A DNA stretch of 64,000 nt from Odontocerum albicorne (Eukaryota > Arthropoda > Insecta > Trichoptera > Odontoceridae), in contig OX463838.1 in NCBI GenBank assembly GCA_949825065.1, positions 7,108,251 through 7,172,250 on the forward strand, in the 5' to 3' direction. Positions 1 through 10,700 of the stretch are shown one piece after another. The translations under genes were made by a program, and so were the position numbers. How positions within the stretch are numbered: position 1 is the stretch's first letter; every line of letters begins with the position of its first letter. Below the pieces are notes generated by a model. It made no database searches. It was not told the DNA's origin and saw nothing but the letters and a program-made list of their open reading frames with translations.

Positions 1-547
1 ATAATATAGAAATTAAAGGCAAGGAACATTTTTTAGAAAATTTAATTGTTAAATGTGTTTTTTAAATAAGGCTTTATTTCGAAAAACGGTTATGAAATAA
101 TAAATGAGAATTATAAAGTTAAATAAATTATACTCGTATAAGTATATAGAAAGATGTAAAATAAAATACACTTATTATAAAAATATTAAGTAAAGCTGTA
201 AAAAGGTTTTCGTCTTAGTTAATTTAGTATTTTAAATAAATTAATCTTGACTGAACAAATTTACAAATACGTGAAAATTTTACATATTTATTATTATTGA
301 ATATTTTATTTATTAATAAATTATTATTTTTAATAATTATTTATTATTTACAATAATTAATATTATTTAAATATTATTAAGTATATTATATTATAATTAA
401 AATTATTATTATTTACTATACAAAATATTTTTTTTTTGTATAATATTTTTTATATTATTATATTTAATAATTATTAATTTTATTTTTATGAAATTAATTT
501 AATATTTATTTTAATATTTATTTAATATATAATTTATATTTAATTAT

Positions 548-598
<51 letters not shown>

Positions 599-661
599 AT
601 TATATTATTAATAATTATACATATTATTATTATATTATAATTAATTAATAATATATAATAA
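1..661. repeat. AT-rich low-complexity block with (TA)n microsatellite
   Basis: This stretch is almost pure A and T from about 240 onward, made of short ATTATT/TTAATA words, with an uninterrupted TA dinucleotide run at about 552-595. The same kind of sequence resumes right after the mariner at 1942, so the element inserted into a pre-existing AT-rich block. No coding signal was seen. Confidence 0.85.
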
Positions 662-663
662 TA

Positions 664-1939
664 TTAGGTCCTTACATATGAAATTGGCGTTTTGCCGTAC
701 TGGCAACTTTGATATCAAATATCTTCTCTTTGGTTAGGAATTCCAAATTTATACAGCTATTTACTCAAGTATTTGTGTTTCGAAAATTAAAATTCATTTG
801 TTTTTTCCTCAATTGTTTTTTTTCTTTGCGTCACTCAGTTTACAAAATGGAAAACTTGAAATATCGCGTTATTTACCGTGTTCCACCGTGGCACCAGTGC
901 TGCAGAAACGGCTCGAAGGATTAATGATGTGTATGACGACGGTGCCGCAAAAGAAAACACAGTGCGTTTTTGGTTCCAACGTTTTCGTTCTGGAAATTTC
1001 GACCTGCAGAACAAGCCCCGTGGACGGCCGGAGACCAAAGTTGATAATGAAGAATTGAAGGCTATTGTGGAAGCGGATCCATCGCAAACCACGTCCGAGT
1101 TAGCTGCAGGCTGCGGTGTTAGTGATAAAACTGTTTTAATCCACTTGAAGCAAATTGGGAAGGTGAAAAAGCTTGAAAGGTGGGTACCTCACGAATTGAG
1201 TGAAGCAAATCAACAAACGCGCGTTGACTGCTGCGTTGCATTACTCAACCGGCACAATAATGAAGGGATTTTGAATCGAATCATTACCTGTGATGAAAAG
1301 TGGATCCTGTATGATAATCGGAAGCGCTCATCGCATTGGCTGAACACTGCCGAACCAGCCAAACCATGCCCCAAGCGAAAATTGACTCCAAAAAAGTTAC
1401 TTGTGAGCGTTTGGTGGACTAGTGCTGGTGTCGTTCACTACAGTTTTCTTAAATCTGGCCAGACGATTACGGCAGATGTCTATTGTCAGCAACTGCAAAC
1501 CATGATGGAAAAGCTAGCTGCTAAACAACCGAGGCTGGTTAATCGCTCTAAGCCACTGCTGCTTCATGATAACGCTAGACCACACACTGCACAACAGACG
1601 GCTACCAAATTAGAAGAGCTTCAATTGGAATGTCTAAGACATCCACCGTACTCTCCGGACCTTGCCCCGACAGATTACTATTTTTTTCGAAATTTGGATA
1701 ACTTCTTGCAAGGGAAAAAATTCAACTCCGATGGGGCAGTCCAAACCGACTTCAAAGATTTTATTGATTCCCGTCCGAATGGTTTTTTTAGTAAAGGGAT
1801 CGATGAACTACCTATGAGATGGCAAAAGTGCATAGATAGCAATGGTACATACTTTGATTAAATAAATATATTATATTAAAAAAAAATCAACTTTATGTTC
1901 CTCCCAAACAAAACGCCAATTTCATATGTAAGGACCTAA
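664..1939 (+). mobile_element. mariner transposon, copy 1, perfect terminal inverted repeats
   Basis: A complete 1276-bp mariner. Both ends carry the same 31-bp inverted repeat, beginning TTAGGTCCTTACATATGAAA and ending GGCGTTTTG, with no mismatch. It is flanked by a TA on each side (662-663 and 1940-1941), the target duplication expected for this superfamily. The transposase is of the mellifera type by its motifs and is about 98 percent identical to the copy at 24898-26184. The perfect ends and low divergence indicate recent movement, but the gene inside is frameshifted. Confidence 0.95.
847..1861 (+). pseudogene. mariner transposase, frameshifted near the N-terminus
   Basis: This would cut and paste the surrounding element in the nucleus. 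The start codon at 847 opens MENLKYRVIY, then the frame breaks: compared with the intact copy at 25 kb a net 5 bp is missing at about 876-879. From about 878 the rest (327 codons) is open in another frame to the TAA at 1859-1861. That part holds the helix-turn-helix region, the WVPHEL linker motif and the catalytic aspartates in CDEKW, LLHDNARPH and PTDYYFF. The last two aspartates are separated by 34 residues, the DD34D signature of mariner. The frameshift at about codon 10 makes a functional full-length protein unlikely unless translation starts internally; no ATG lies near the new frame's beginning, where the first codon is GTG. Confidence 0.93.
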
Positions 1940-1941
1940 TA

Positions 1942-2775
1942 TTACTAATAGTATATTATAAATAATATAATAAAAATAACATAATAATAATTAAATAACT
2001 GAATAAGTATTTAAAAATAATTAATTTAATAATTAATAATAACATAAAAATATTAATTTATTTAATATTATAAAATATAAATTTAATATTATTAAGTGCA
2101 TTATATTATTATTTATTATAAAAAAAAATATTTATTATTAAAATTATTATTATTTAAAATTAAAAATAAAATATTTTTCTATTTAACTAACAGAGATTTT
2201 CTTGAATTAAATTCCACATAACCATTTCCTAATCCTAAAAAAAATTCTAAAAATCGTTAACAAATGGAAAAAAAGCTATGCATAAAATCAACTTTTCATA
2301 AGAGCTAATAATTTTTACTCTACCGCGCGAAAATCTCACGCATCTATTTTTTTAAATATTGTATAATATATGTAATTCGAAGTTAATAAATTAGACCACT
2401 TTGCCTCAGACTTTTCTTAGTTAAATGGTTCTCAATATTCACAAAGTAATATTTTTTGTAATATTGCTAGGTAAACTCTACGATTCCTCTTTCCATTAAA
2501 AATAAGTATGTTGTAAACGTTTCACTGAGAAAAGTAACCTTTTTCCCCATCAACTTAAAGTTTTTTAAATGGTCAGTTAATGTTCAAATTTATAGATGAA
2601 TTTTTGTTAGATTGAAATCGTCACATTTCCTGTACACCCGTCCCTTGATTAACGCGAGGTTTTTAACGTGGTTTTTATCTTGCAAGGATTTCCAAAATGG
2701 ATTTTTTTAAGGCAGTGTTTTTTTCTAAAATTTAAATGAATAATTGAAGAAGATAGTTAATATTAATATTATATA
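1942..2775. other. no gene seen
   Basis: The first 230 bases continue the AT-rich block; the rest is ordinary AT-rich sequence with frequent stops on both strands. Nothing recognisable. Confidence 0.6.
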
Positions 2776-2777
2776 TA

Positions 2778-3722
2778 CGAGGCATATCCAAAAAGTAAGT
2801 GTACTGAATTTTAGTAGGTTACAATTTTGTTTATTTAAACAAAAAAATTACGTGGTTACCGTAGTACATATGTATGCTATTTTTCGACAAAGTCGCCATT
2901 CCTCTCAATGCAGGTGGTGAAGCGGGGTATCAACTTTTTGATGCCTTCCTCGAAGTAGTTTCCTGCCAACCCCTCCGTCCACTTCTCCACCTCCTCCTTT
3001 ACCTCCTCGTCGGTTGAAAACCTTTTTCCACCCATGTGCAGCTTCAGGGAGATAAAGAGATAGTAATCTGAAGATGCTAGGTCAGGGGAATGCGCGGGAT
3101 GGTTCAGGACATCCCATTTAAACGAGGCTAGCAGTTCCTTCGTGGCGTTGGCCGTGTGTGGTCTGGCATTGTCGTGCAGCAGGCAGACTCCCTTTGTCAG
3201 CATGCCTCTCCTCTTGTTCTGAATCGCCCTCCGTAATTTTTTTAGGGTCTCACAGTATCTTGCAGAGTTGATGGTCTCCCCTTGAGGCATATATTCAATT
3301 AAAATTATGCCTTGACAGTCCCAAAACACGGATGCCATGATTTTCTTGGCTGTTTTGAACTTTTTGGCGGAAGGTAAAGAGGTGTGATGCCACTGTTGAG
3401 ACTGCCTTTTGGTTTCAGGCATGTAGTGTGCAACCCAAGTTTCATCTCCAGTAACGATGGAGCGGACAAATTCATCTCCATGGAGTTTGCAGCGCCTCAA
3501 AAACTCTTGCCCGGCATTATTTATTTCGCACTTGGCGGGAGATTGGATTGACATTTTTCCCGAAACGTGTTATCGCGTCGACACTTCTCAACGTACTGAC
3601 CTTGAACCGGTCTTGTTGCGGAGGGGATGGGTCAGGCTACACGGAAGTGTAGCCAACATGTCGAAAATAAAATCCATCCGGTCGTGAGAGCCTCAGTACA
3701 CTTACTTTCTGGATACGCCTAG
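2778..3722 (-). mobile_element. mariner of a second lineage, internally deleted
   Basis: The ends are imperfect inverted repeats of about 30 bp: left CGAGGCATATCCAAAAAGTA, right (complement) CTAGGCGTATCCAGAAAGTA, both continuing AGTGTACTGA. TA flanks both sides (2776-2777 and 3723-3724). At 945 bp it is about 300 bp shorter than a complete mariner, and the missing part falls inside the transposase gene. The ends differ completely from the mariners at 1 and 25 kb, so this is a separate invasion. Confidence 0.93.
2877..3554 (-). CDS. truncated mariner transposase lacking its DNA-binding domain
   Basis: An open frame of 225 codons. It begins with a normal-looking mariner N-terminus (MSIQSPAKCEI) and then jumps to NNAGQEFLRRCKLHGDEFV, sequence that normally lies just before the catalytic core. 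About 100 residues containing the two helix-turn-helix motifs and the linker are absent, and the junction kept the frame open. The catalytic aspartates are present in VTGDETWV, LLHDNARPH and SSDYYLF, with 34 residues between the last two (DD34D). The family's usual SPDLAPSD reads SPDLASSD. Family knowledge says such a protein could not bind its own inverted repeats. I infer it is inactive alone; whether it is expressed is unknown. Confidence 0.85.
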   Translation of the reverse strand: MSIQSPAKCEINNAGQEFLRRCKLHGDEFVRSIVTGDETWVAHYMPETKRQSQQWHHTSLPSAKKFKTAKKIMASVFWDCQGIILIEYMPQGETINSARYCETLKKLRRAIQNKRRGMLTKGVCLLHDNARPHTANATKELLASFKWDVLNHPAHSPDLASSDYYLFISLKLHMGGKRFSTDEEVKEEVEKWTEGLAGNYFEEGIKKLIPRFTTCIERNGDFVEK

Positions 3723-3724
3723 TA

Positions 3725-5692
3725 GTTTGACCTCCAGTTCACACTTACAATTATTATTATTATCACATTTATTTACTACTATGAATGTGAACGAATTAAT
3801 TCAATTAGCCAGAAAATTGAAAAATGTGGTAATTAATATTGAGTTCAATGTTGAAAGAGCTTTAAAAATTCAACAAGAGATAAAAATGTTCATATGCAAC
3901 ATAAAGAAATTCATAAAGAAAGGATAAAAAACAAATGATAGTTATAGATTTTCTAACTGTAACTAAAGAGCGTTTTTCTCCAAAAGAATCAGATATTTTA
4001 GATATTTTTACTGATGATTAATTTTTGGAGGCAGTATTTTAAGAAATTTAATAATCGATTCTTTTCAATTAATTTATTTATCTGTAAATATAAAATGTAT
4101 AATCATTTATATAATTGTTTTAGGAAGTTTTATAGGAGTATTGGTTTCTTTATTACAATGATTTTTTTAAATTATTTTGCGACTTTGAACTAACGAAACA
4201 ACAGTTGCTTTAGAAGACAGCAGCGAAAATTCTGAAATAAATAATCTCATTTATTATATGTGAACATATTATGTACATTTAATTACTTTTTTACTTTTCT
4301 ATGTTTATAAAAATTATGTAGTATGTGTGTGCATTTAAATAAAAAAAATAATGTAAAAGTGAAATTATATTTAATTTTTTCACACAATCATAGATTTTTT
4401 ACGCTTTTTTTAACGTATTCCCACATTTCGTATGAGCTACGTGTATTTTTTTACGCGATTTTTTATATTCTGGAACCTATCTAATGATTTCGTATGAACT
4501 CCATGTCTTTTTTACGCGGTTTTTCACGAAAAGTATCTACCACATAAATTGAGAGACAGGTATATATTTAAAACAATAAAATGACGCGTCAATGCGTTAT
4601 TAGGTACTCTTGGTTTGATTTTCGTGAAAAATTAACAAGAAGTCTTGTAAAGGAAAATTATGTTAATGAGCATTACGGGAGTGATGAGTGAATTGATATA
4701 GCTCTTATCTAGAGTGAAAATGTTTTCCGATCCTTACATATTAAGTTTTTCTTTGACAATTTCTATTCCGTTATTATTTCCTCTTTTTCATTAAACATTT
4801 TTATTACTACAAACACAGTTTGTATGCGTATGCGTTACATTTACAAAACAAGAAGGGTTTGATGTTAACAACCAAAATAATTCCTTCACCGATTATCGAA
4901 AACTGTGTCTCGGTATATTAAGCTTGTAAAATAGATATCCCTTATCAAGTGATTTTACATAAGGTACTCGTATAAACCAAAACGTGACATTGACCCACTT
5001 AACGCAACCCATGTCAGTTAGTCACTGATTTTGTGGGACAGCAAAATCTTGGTTCTATCCTTGCGAAGTTAATAACCCCTATAACTTCGTAGCACTTGAA
5101 ATTGTTCATCCATCTAAAGGTCAAGTAATATGCTGAACGTTACAAAATTTGAGACACCAAACGAGTAACGATCACATCAGACCATTATTATAAATTAAAT
5201 TAAAGAAACCCTACATTTAATTTACATTTTGATGCATCGCACAATCTATGTACTCTTTAAAAAATGTTTAATAGGGTTGTGGTAGACTTAAAATATTAGA
5301 TATTTTTGACACACTGGATTGGATGTAATCTACCCCTAATTTTAGGTGTTTAAATGAAGAAGTGACAATATAATTTAATGCTGAGAGTTGTCGAATCTGA
5401 CACTCGACTGCAGTTCTGACTTGTTTATTTTTATGCATAGATTTCATAGTTGTAAGTCAATTGTTCGAGAACAAAACTTTCAGCATATATTTTCAGTGAG
5501 TATTTTCAGAACATGACATCGTTCTAAAAAGTGTACTGAACAGGTTGACTATATTGAAAAATAAAATAAATAATACTAATAACACTTTTCATATCCGTGG
5601 ACCAGAAACTTTTGAACTTATCTAAGTGTATTTAATTTCAAGTTTAGTTTGGTCATAAATTAAAATTAAATTAAAGAAAAATTAAAAATACA
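3725..5692. other. no convincing gene; two tiny adjacent ORFs near 3.8-4.0 kb
   Basis: Mostly featureless AT-rich sequence. Two very short frames follow each other on the plus strand: 3781-3927 (48 codons, Lys-rich, ending KKFIKKG) and 3935-4021 (28 codons, ending DIFTDD). Neither resembles a family I know and both are short enough to occur by chance. The rest has frequent stops in all frames. Confidence 0.5.
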
Positions 5693-5975
5693 GTTTACAC
5701 TGTAGGTACTGTTATGAAATCAGGAAATGTAAAAGGCTGGTGGTATTGTTATTAAGTTTACACTGGTGGTACTGTTATGAAATCAGGAAATGTAAAAGAC
5801 TGGGGGTATTGTTATTAAGTTTACACTGGTGGTACAGTTATGAAATAAGGAAATGTAAAAGACTGGTGGTATTGTTATTAAGTTTACACTAGTGGTATTG
5901 TTATAAAATCAGTAAATGTAAAAGATTGGTGGTGTTGTTATTAAGTTTACACTGGTGGTATTGTTATGAAACTAG
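5693..5975. repeat. 63-bp minisatellite, four copies plus a partial
   Basis: The word GTTTACAC recurs at 5693, 5756, 5819, 5882 and 5945, an exact 63-bp period. Each unit runs through GGTGGTA, TGTTATGAAATCAGGAAAT and TATTGTTATTAA with a few substitutions. Units 1-3 are more alike than unit 4. Confidence 0.93.
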
Positions 5976-6330
5976 AAAAATTTCTCAAAGTTCATCAAGG
6001 TTCGTTCGTTGACCTTTTCTAGGACATTTTATTGCTTTGATTTGATAAAGGTAATTTACCTTTTGATATCTTTAATTTCTTCGAAAAGGACTTCGTTACG
6101 TTTTATAATACGTAAGCAGAATATTTTGGAACCAAATAAAATGAAAAGCATTGACCTTTATATCAAATGGAAGGTTGTATTTTTTTTAAATATCTGGTTT
6201 TGCTCTCTTAAGTAGTAAATAATGATTTCTTCCATATTTGATGAAATGTGGCTTTTGAAACCTTTTTTATCTAATTCGACTAATTCTTTTAAATATATAA
6301 AATAAAATATAATAAATATTTTTTCACATG
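5976..6330. other. no gene seen
   Basis: AT-rich sequence with no family match; the reading frame at 6009-6215 has no recognisable motif. Confidence 0.5.
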
Positions 6331-6338
6331 GTTTAGAT

Positions 6339-7003
6339 CAAAGATTCCCAAAGTAGTCTATATGAACCCCGAAGGGTCGATTTCGACTTGCAGGGGATCT
6401 ATGTCAGCGAGAAAAGAAATTGGAGGTGTACGAGATGTAAATGGGGGTCCACGTGAGCGGATCCCATTTAGGCAGATCATCATCAATATTTAGGCGTTCA
6501 GTAAATGTCTTATTACACCTAACAACACAGATTGTGTGTACAAAATACTTATATTAGATATAGAAAATACTTATATAAAGAAATCGAATGCAAATCATCG
6601 AATGTGGAGATTGAAGACTATACCTCACTAATTTGAAGCCAAATATTGAACCATTGCTATCAGATCATCAGGTTTATCCCTCTCACTAACAGTATTATTT
6701 GTGTATTAATTTTATGTAAGAATTTTAAAACTTTTTTATTTGTTTCGTTCCAAAGCCAAATATTTACTTGCATTTTCTGTCTTTTCAATAAAGGTATGAA
6801 TAAAAATTGCACATGTTTTTCTGTTAATACAATTGTCCACTCTACAAAAAACCTAATCAAGGTGAACAGCCCTGTGTCAGCTATCAAAAACACATTTGAA
6901 GTTAATAAGTTTAGGAGAATTCAATATTAGGCAGGCAGGGGGTCTACGGAAAACAAAAAAATCGGCAAGTAGTCTACGGGGCGAAAAAGTTTGGGAAACT
7001 GTG
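6339..7003. mobile_element. non-autonomous hAT element with 8-bp target duplication
   Basis: The 665-bp element starts CAAAGATTCCCAAAG and ends with the complement of CACAGTTTCCCAAAC, the CAnnG(A/T)TTCCCAAA type of terminus known for the hAT superfamily. GTTTAGAT is repeated directly on each side (6331-6338 and 7004-7011), matching the 8-bp duplication hAT transposases make. Inside, the motif of a G-run followed by TCTACGG or TCTATAT appears near both ends. No transposase remains: the internal frame at 6646-6930 has no hAT motif. Confidence 0.88.
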
Positions 7004-7051
7004 GTTTAGATGAAGATACTTAAGTTGGTTAATTATTGTGATTCTTTTTAA

Positions 7052-7666
7052 CGTGTTCCCCGCGGGGAGCACAAACGCCTGTGATCTGACGACAATCCAA
7101 GTTTCAAATCACAAATACTTAAAAAGAATGACACAAAACCGGAATAAAAATTGAACTAAAATTTAAAATAATCTTTATTCTAGTGACATCTCTGAAAACC
7201 TTGTCAAATAATATATTAGTTTATGAGAATTTGTTGAATAAACAGAGCGCCGAATTTTTTTGGTTTCTCAATATTTCCAGCATTAAAGACCTGTCGCGCG
7301 GATCGAGTCCTGCGATGAGTCTCTCTTACGTAAATAAACATTACTAAGTCTCTCTTACGTAAATAAACATTACTAGTGCTATATGCATTTGATTGGGTGA
7401 GTGTCATGAAGCATTGATTTGATCGTAGCATTCCTTTGTTTATTTTACGTAATGTTAAGTGTATCTCCTTTATTTAATGAGTCTCCTTAAGAGTTATGAC
7501 TATTATTTATTATCAGAAAATTACTTAAGTGTCATGTTTACTTGGTGTTGTAATCAAATATCAGTGGTTCTAAACAAAATATGTGTTTAAACTTAGAAAT
7601 TAAAAAACGCTGAAATTGTGCCGCGCACAGGATTCGTGGAATTTGATTTTTAACGCGGTGAACAGG
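7052..7666. mobile_element. TTAA-flanked (piggyBac-like) non-autonomous element
   Basis: TTAA stands at 7048-7051 and 7667-7670. The ends are inverted: CGTGTTCCCCGCG on the left, CCTGTTCACCGCG (complement) on the right. TTAA duplication with short inverted ends is diagnostic of the piggyBac superfamily. A second, partial copy lies inverted at 31110-31526. Here a segment ending in ACGTAAATAAACATTACTA is tandemly duplicated at about 7318-7376; the other copy has it once. No transposase is encoded. Confidence 0.85.
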
Positions 7667-7849
7667 TTAATGATATTTATTATTTTTTAAAGTATTATTT
7701 GAAAAAATCACATTTTTAATTTCATTTATTAACATTAATAAAATAATTTAAAAAAAAGTATTTACCTCTCAGAAATAAAGTAAATAAACTCACAAATACG
7801 ATAGACCTGCAACACAAAAGAAATTGTCTTATGGAATATGAAGTAAAGG

Positions 7850-8070
7850 CGGTACTAATGTGATCATCTGGCTAGGATAGGCAGACGCAGAATCCCACAC
7901 ATAACGTCACACAATATCCCCGCAAGACATTGCATGCCAGGAAGACCTCTTAAAAGTTGGAGAGACAGCTGATGATCTACCTCTCAAAAATAATTTACGC
8001 AGCAACAGATCCAAAATAATTTACGCAGCAGCAGATCAAAAATATTGTAACTTACGCAGCAACAGATCCA
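7850..8070 (+). mobile_element. LINE fragment (end of reverse-transcriptase ORF) with short triplication
   Basis: One plus-strand frame near 7880-7970 reads RIRRRRIPHITSHNIP...MPGRPLKSWRDS, which resembles the basic C-terminal tail (xxRIPxx...GRPxxxWxDxv) found after the reverse transcriptase in several LINE clades. Just after it the phrase TTACGCAGCA(A/G)CAGATC occurs three times (about 7990-8070). Too short and decayed to place in a clade. Confidence 0.4.
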
Positions 8071-8650
8071 AGATCTACATCAAGAAGTATTTATTCCATA
8101 TACGAATAGTCTTTGAGTACGTATTCATTTTGAATATGAAAAAAAAAAGTTAGGATTTTCAATCTTCCACAGAATAATGACTTACGAGTAAATGGTGAAA
8201 TGGAGTATATAGTAAAAAAAACGAAGGTTTCCGATTCGATTCCCAATGGTTGCCAAAAAATAATCTAAGTTTGCTTTTTTCAACCAAAAATTTTTGAACA
8301 CTTACGTTTGATTAAAACTTGGTTTAGTGCACGACCATATTATCGCCAAGTTTAAACATATTATAATGGAAATGTCATCAAGATCACCATCACGCTGTGT
8401 CCCTTTTTGGGGTAGGCAATGAGAATAGATCTTCAATTCATTTTATCCTGGCATTGACCACACCATGCATACTCTCCAATGAGAAAGAATTTTCACTGTT
8501 TCATAATTTGATTTATTTGGTAGTGCTAGGTTTTTCTAAATATTTCCAAACAGAGATTTTTTTTAGTAAATCTTTCATTATTCATTATTTCTACGTGACT
8601 GAATAATCTCAGTTAATAATGCTATATAAAACAACGATACTAAAAATATA
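8071..8650. other. no gene seen
   Basis: AT-rich sequence. A tRNA B-box-like word (GATTCGATTCCCA, about 8231) is present without a convincing A box. The frame at 8397-8606 has no recognisable features. Confidence 0.5.
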
Positions 8651-8822
8651 ATTATGTGGCCTAGTAAGCAAAACGCTAGTCTTCCTATATGGGGTTTGCG
8701 GTTTTGATTCCTGTTGGAATCCAGATTTTAATACAAAAACTTTAATCTGGTTTTCTTTAAGATCACATAAACATCTTTCTAGTTGGTTGAAAGAGATTAT
8801 TACGTAGCAATAATTCCATAAA
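8651..8822 (+). mobile_element. tRNA-derived SINE, degenerate
   Basis: An A-box-like start (TGTGGCCTAGTAAGCAAAAC) is followed about 45 bp later by a B-box-like GCGGTTTTGATTCC, the internal RNA polymerase III promoter arrangement of tRNA-derived SINEs. Downstream at about 8785 comes GTTGGTTGAAAGAGATTATT, a decayed form of the shared SINE/LINE tail seen intact at 44.7 kb and in the LINE 3' ends. The head also matches the element at 34576. Confidence 0.65.
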
Positions 8823-9520
8823 TTAAAAATGTTTACAGCAAAAGTATTTGAAAAATATCATTTAAAATTACATCTCGCTTTCCAAGTCATCAAACATCTC
8901 TTCTAAGACAACAATTAAAAAAATATATTGTTTGTTCACGTTTTAATTTTCAAGGGTTCGCAGATGAAACGCTTCCCTGAAAAATTATACAAATGGTTGT
9001 TCAACAGTGAGAAGAATTGTAGCATGAAATTTATAGTCAAAGGGGAATCCCGCGTTGAAATTTCTCACTTGACTGAACACGTATGGCCGTCAGAGGCTGG
9101 ATGTATGTAGCGCGCCAAAACAGAATGGTTGTCAGAAGCACAAAGACTATTGACATTACCCCGGTAATGTTAGACCTCCGACAAAAGAGGAAATATTTGC
9201 ACAAATATGTACGAGTTGAACACAATATGTTGTTTTACGTAACGTCTTACTAAGTATCACGCCATACATCAGATTACGTTTTGAGAGGGGTTAACACGCA
9301 TTTAGTTCGTTCATACATCTTTATCTTGCATGACTTTGATTTTTAATACTTCAATACAGTATGAATAAGCACTTGTCAGAAACCATAACTCAATAATCTT
9401 TTTTTTGAAACATGAAATAAATTCGGAGAAATATCTTACCTAATGACCACTCCCATCACCTTCATATACTTAAACTGAACTTCGTTTTTGTAATCTTTTT
9501 TATTTTTACAATAAAAGTTA
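8823..9520. other. no gene seen
   Basis: AT-rich. A 60-codon frame at 8928-9110 (plus) has slightly higher GC and reads FPEKLYKWLFNSEKNC, but no family match was recognised. Confidence 0.5.
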
Positions 9521-9524
9521 GTTT

Positions 9525-9680
9525 TGTAATTTGTTTTATCAAACACTGTTTATTCCACAAAAAGTGGAATAAACAGTGTTTGATAAAACAGTGTTTGATA
9601 AAAGTGGAATAAACAGTGTTTGATAAAACAAATTACAATGTCTTTAATCCTCCACGATGTTAATGCCTTAACTATAAATA
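9525..9680. mobile_element. Penelope-like element terminus, truncated palindrome
   Basis: TTTTATCAAACACTGTTTAT reads toward its own inverse (AGTGGAATAAACAGTGTTTG), and part of the right half is repeated again. This is the outer end of the palindromic terminus seen complete at 10.0, 33.7, 52.1 and 62.6 kb. The conserved flank (TAATGCCTTAACTATAAA) follows at about 9661. The ribozyme-like core is missing here. Confidence 0.8.
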
Positions 9681-10038
9681 AAAAGTTAGTTTAATTTTCG
9701 AGTAAGAAAGCTCGTGAGGTGAGTCTGTTTTCTCAGCAGTGCTATTTAAGTTATCCTTCTATTATTATTATTATTGAGCTTTAGAAAGCACTTAAGACGG
9801 CCCTTTTTGTAAAGTTGTTATATGAACACTACACAGATACACAACACTCCACCTAAAGCCAAATGTGTTACTATCACATATCAAAAGATCTACAGAGGTT
9901 TCATTATGATGTGTGTTCCCTTCGTAAGTTTTCTGCAGTTTTCTTACCAAATATGTATTTCTGGACATATTCAGATACGAAGAAGTACTATATCTAAAGG
10001 ATATAATCACTATTTTCCTATCCTTATACTCAACTTTT
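9681..10038. other. no gene seen
   Basis: AT-rich spacer between PLE termini; overlapping frames on both strands at 9792-10094 show no recognisable motif. Confidence 0.5.
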
Positions 10039-10390
10039 ATATTGTAATTTATTTTATAAAACATTGTTTATTCCACTTTTTTGTAACGGTATAACTCAAC
10101 CAGTTTTCACCTCATCTTCAGGGGAGCACAAACAAGACTTGTTTGTGCTCCCCTGAAGATGAGGTGAAAGCCTTGAAACCAGTAGGGTTATACCGTTACA
10201 AAAAAAGGGAATAAACAATGTTTGATAAAACAAATTACAGAATCTTGTTGGTGCTCCCATGGAAATGAGGTGAAAGCCTTGAAACCGGTAGGGTTATACC
10301 GTTACAAAAAAGTTGAATAAACAGTGTTTGATAAAATAAATTATAGTGATTTTAAACCTCCACAACGTTAATGCCTTAACTATAAAAAAC
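10039..10390. mobile_element. PLE termini: head-to-head palindrome plus one extra direct unit
   Basis: Two inverted copies of a terminus of about 110 bp meet at AACAAGACTTGTTTG (about 10130-10145). A third copy follows in the same direction as the second (to 10390). Each unit, read outward, runs CTCCCCTGAAGATGAGGTGA, AAGCCTTGAAACC, GGTAGGGTTATACCGT, ACAAAAAAGTGGAATAAAC, then GTGTTTGATAAAA and TAATGCCTTAACTATAAA. Because the PLE bodies at 16 and 34 kb run straight into this sequence after their coding region, it is taken as the PLE 3' terminus (pseudo-LTR). Known PLEs often have such termini in direct or inverted order. Confidence 0.85.
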
Positions 10391-10554
10391 AACTTTTAAA
10401 TATTTATTATGTAATGTTTTTCATTTCTCAATAATAGGGGGGTTTGAGTCCCGACTTAGAACGCATTTGAAGAGAGTTTACTCTCTAAAGGGCGCTATTT
10501 AAATTTTCCTTTTATTATTATTTTTATTCAGTAACAATTTAGTCTTATATTTTT

Positions 10555-10700
10555 TGGAATAGAAAAAACAATAGATTTGAGTTATTGGAATGGAATAAAC
10601 AATAGAGTGGAATAAACAAAATTTAGAATGGAATAAATAATAGAGCGGAATAACATTGGAGTGGAATAAACAGTGTTTGATAACACAAATTACAAAAATT
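10555..10700 (+). repeat. degenerate amplification of the PLE tail word
   Basis: The PLE tail word GGAATAAAC is repeated about six times with variation (GGAATAAACAATAGA, GGAATAAATAATAGAG, GGAATAACATTGGAG) and ends in one normal PLE tail (GTGGAATAAACAGTGTTTGA). Confidence 0.7.

Noticed and set aside
835..1092. Minus-strand ORFs of 85 and 72 codons
   Set aside because: Antisense of the mariner pse​udogene at 847-1861.
3457..3687. Plus-strand ORF of 76 codons
   Set aside because: Overlaps the truncated mariner gene and its terminus in antisense.
5693..5975. CRISPR-like array
   Set aside because: Whole 63-bp units repeat with no separate repeat and spacer parts; a minisatellite.
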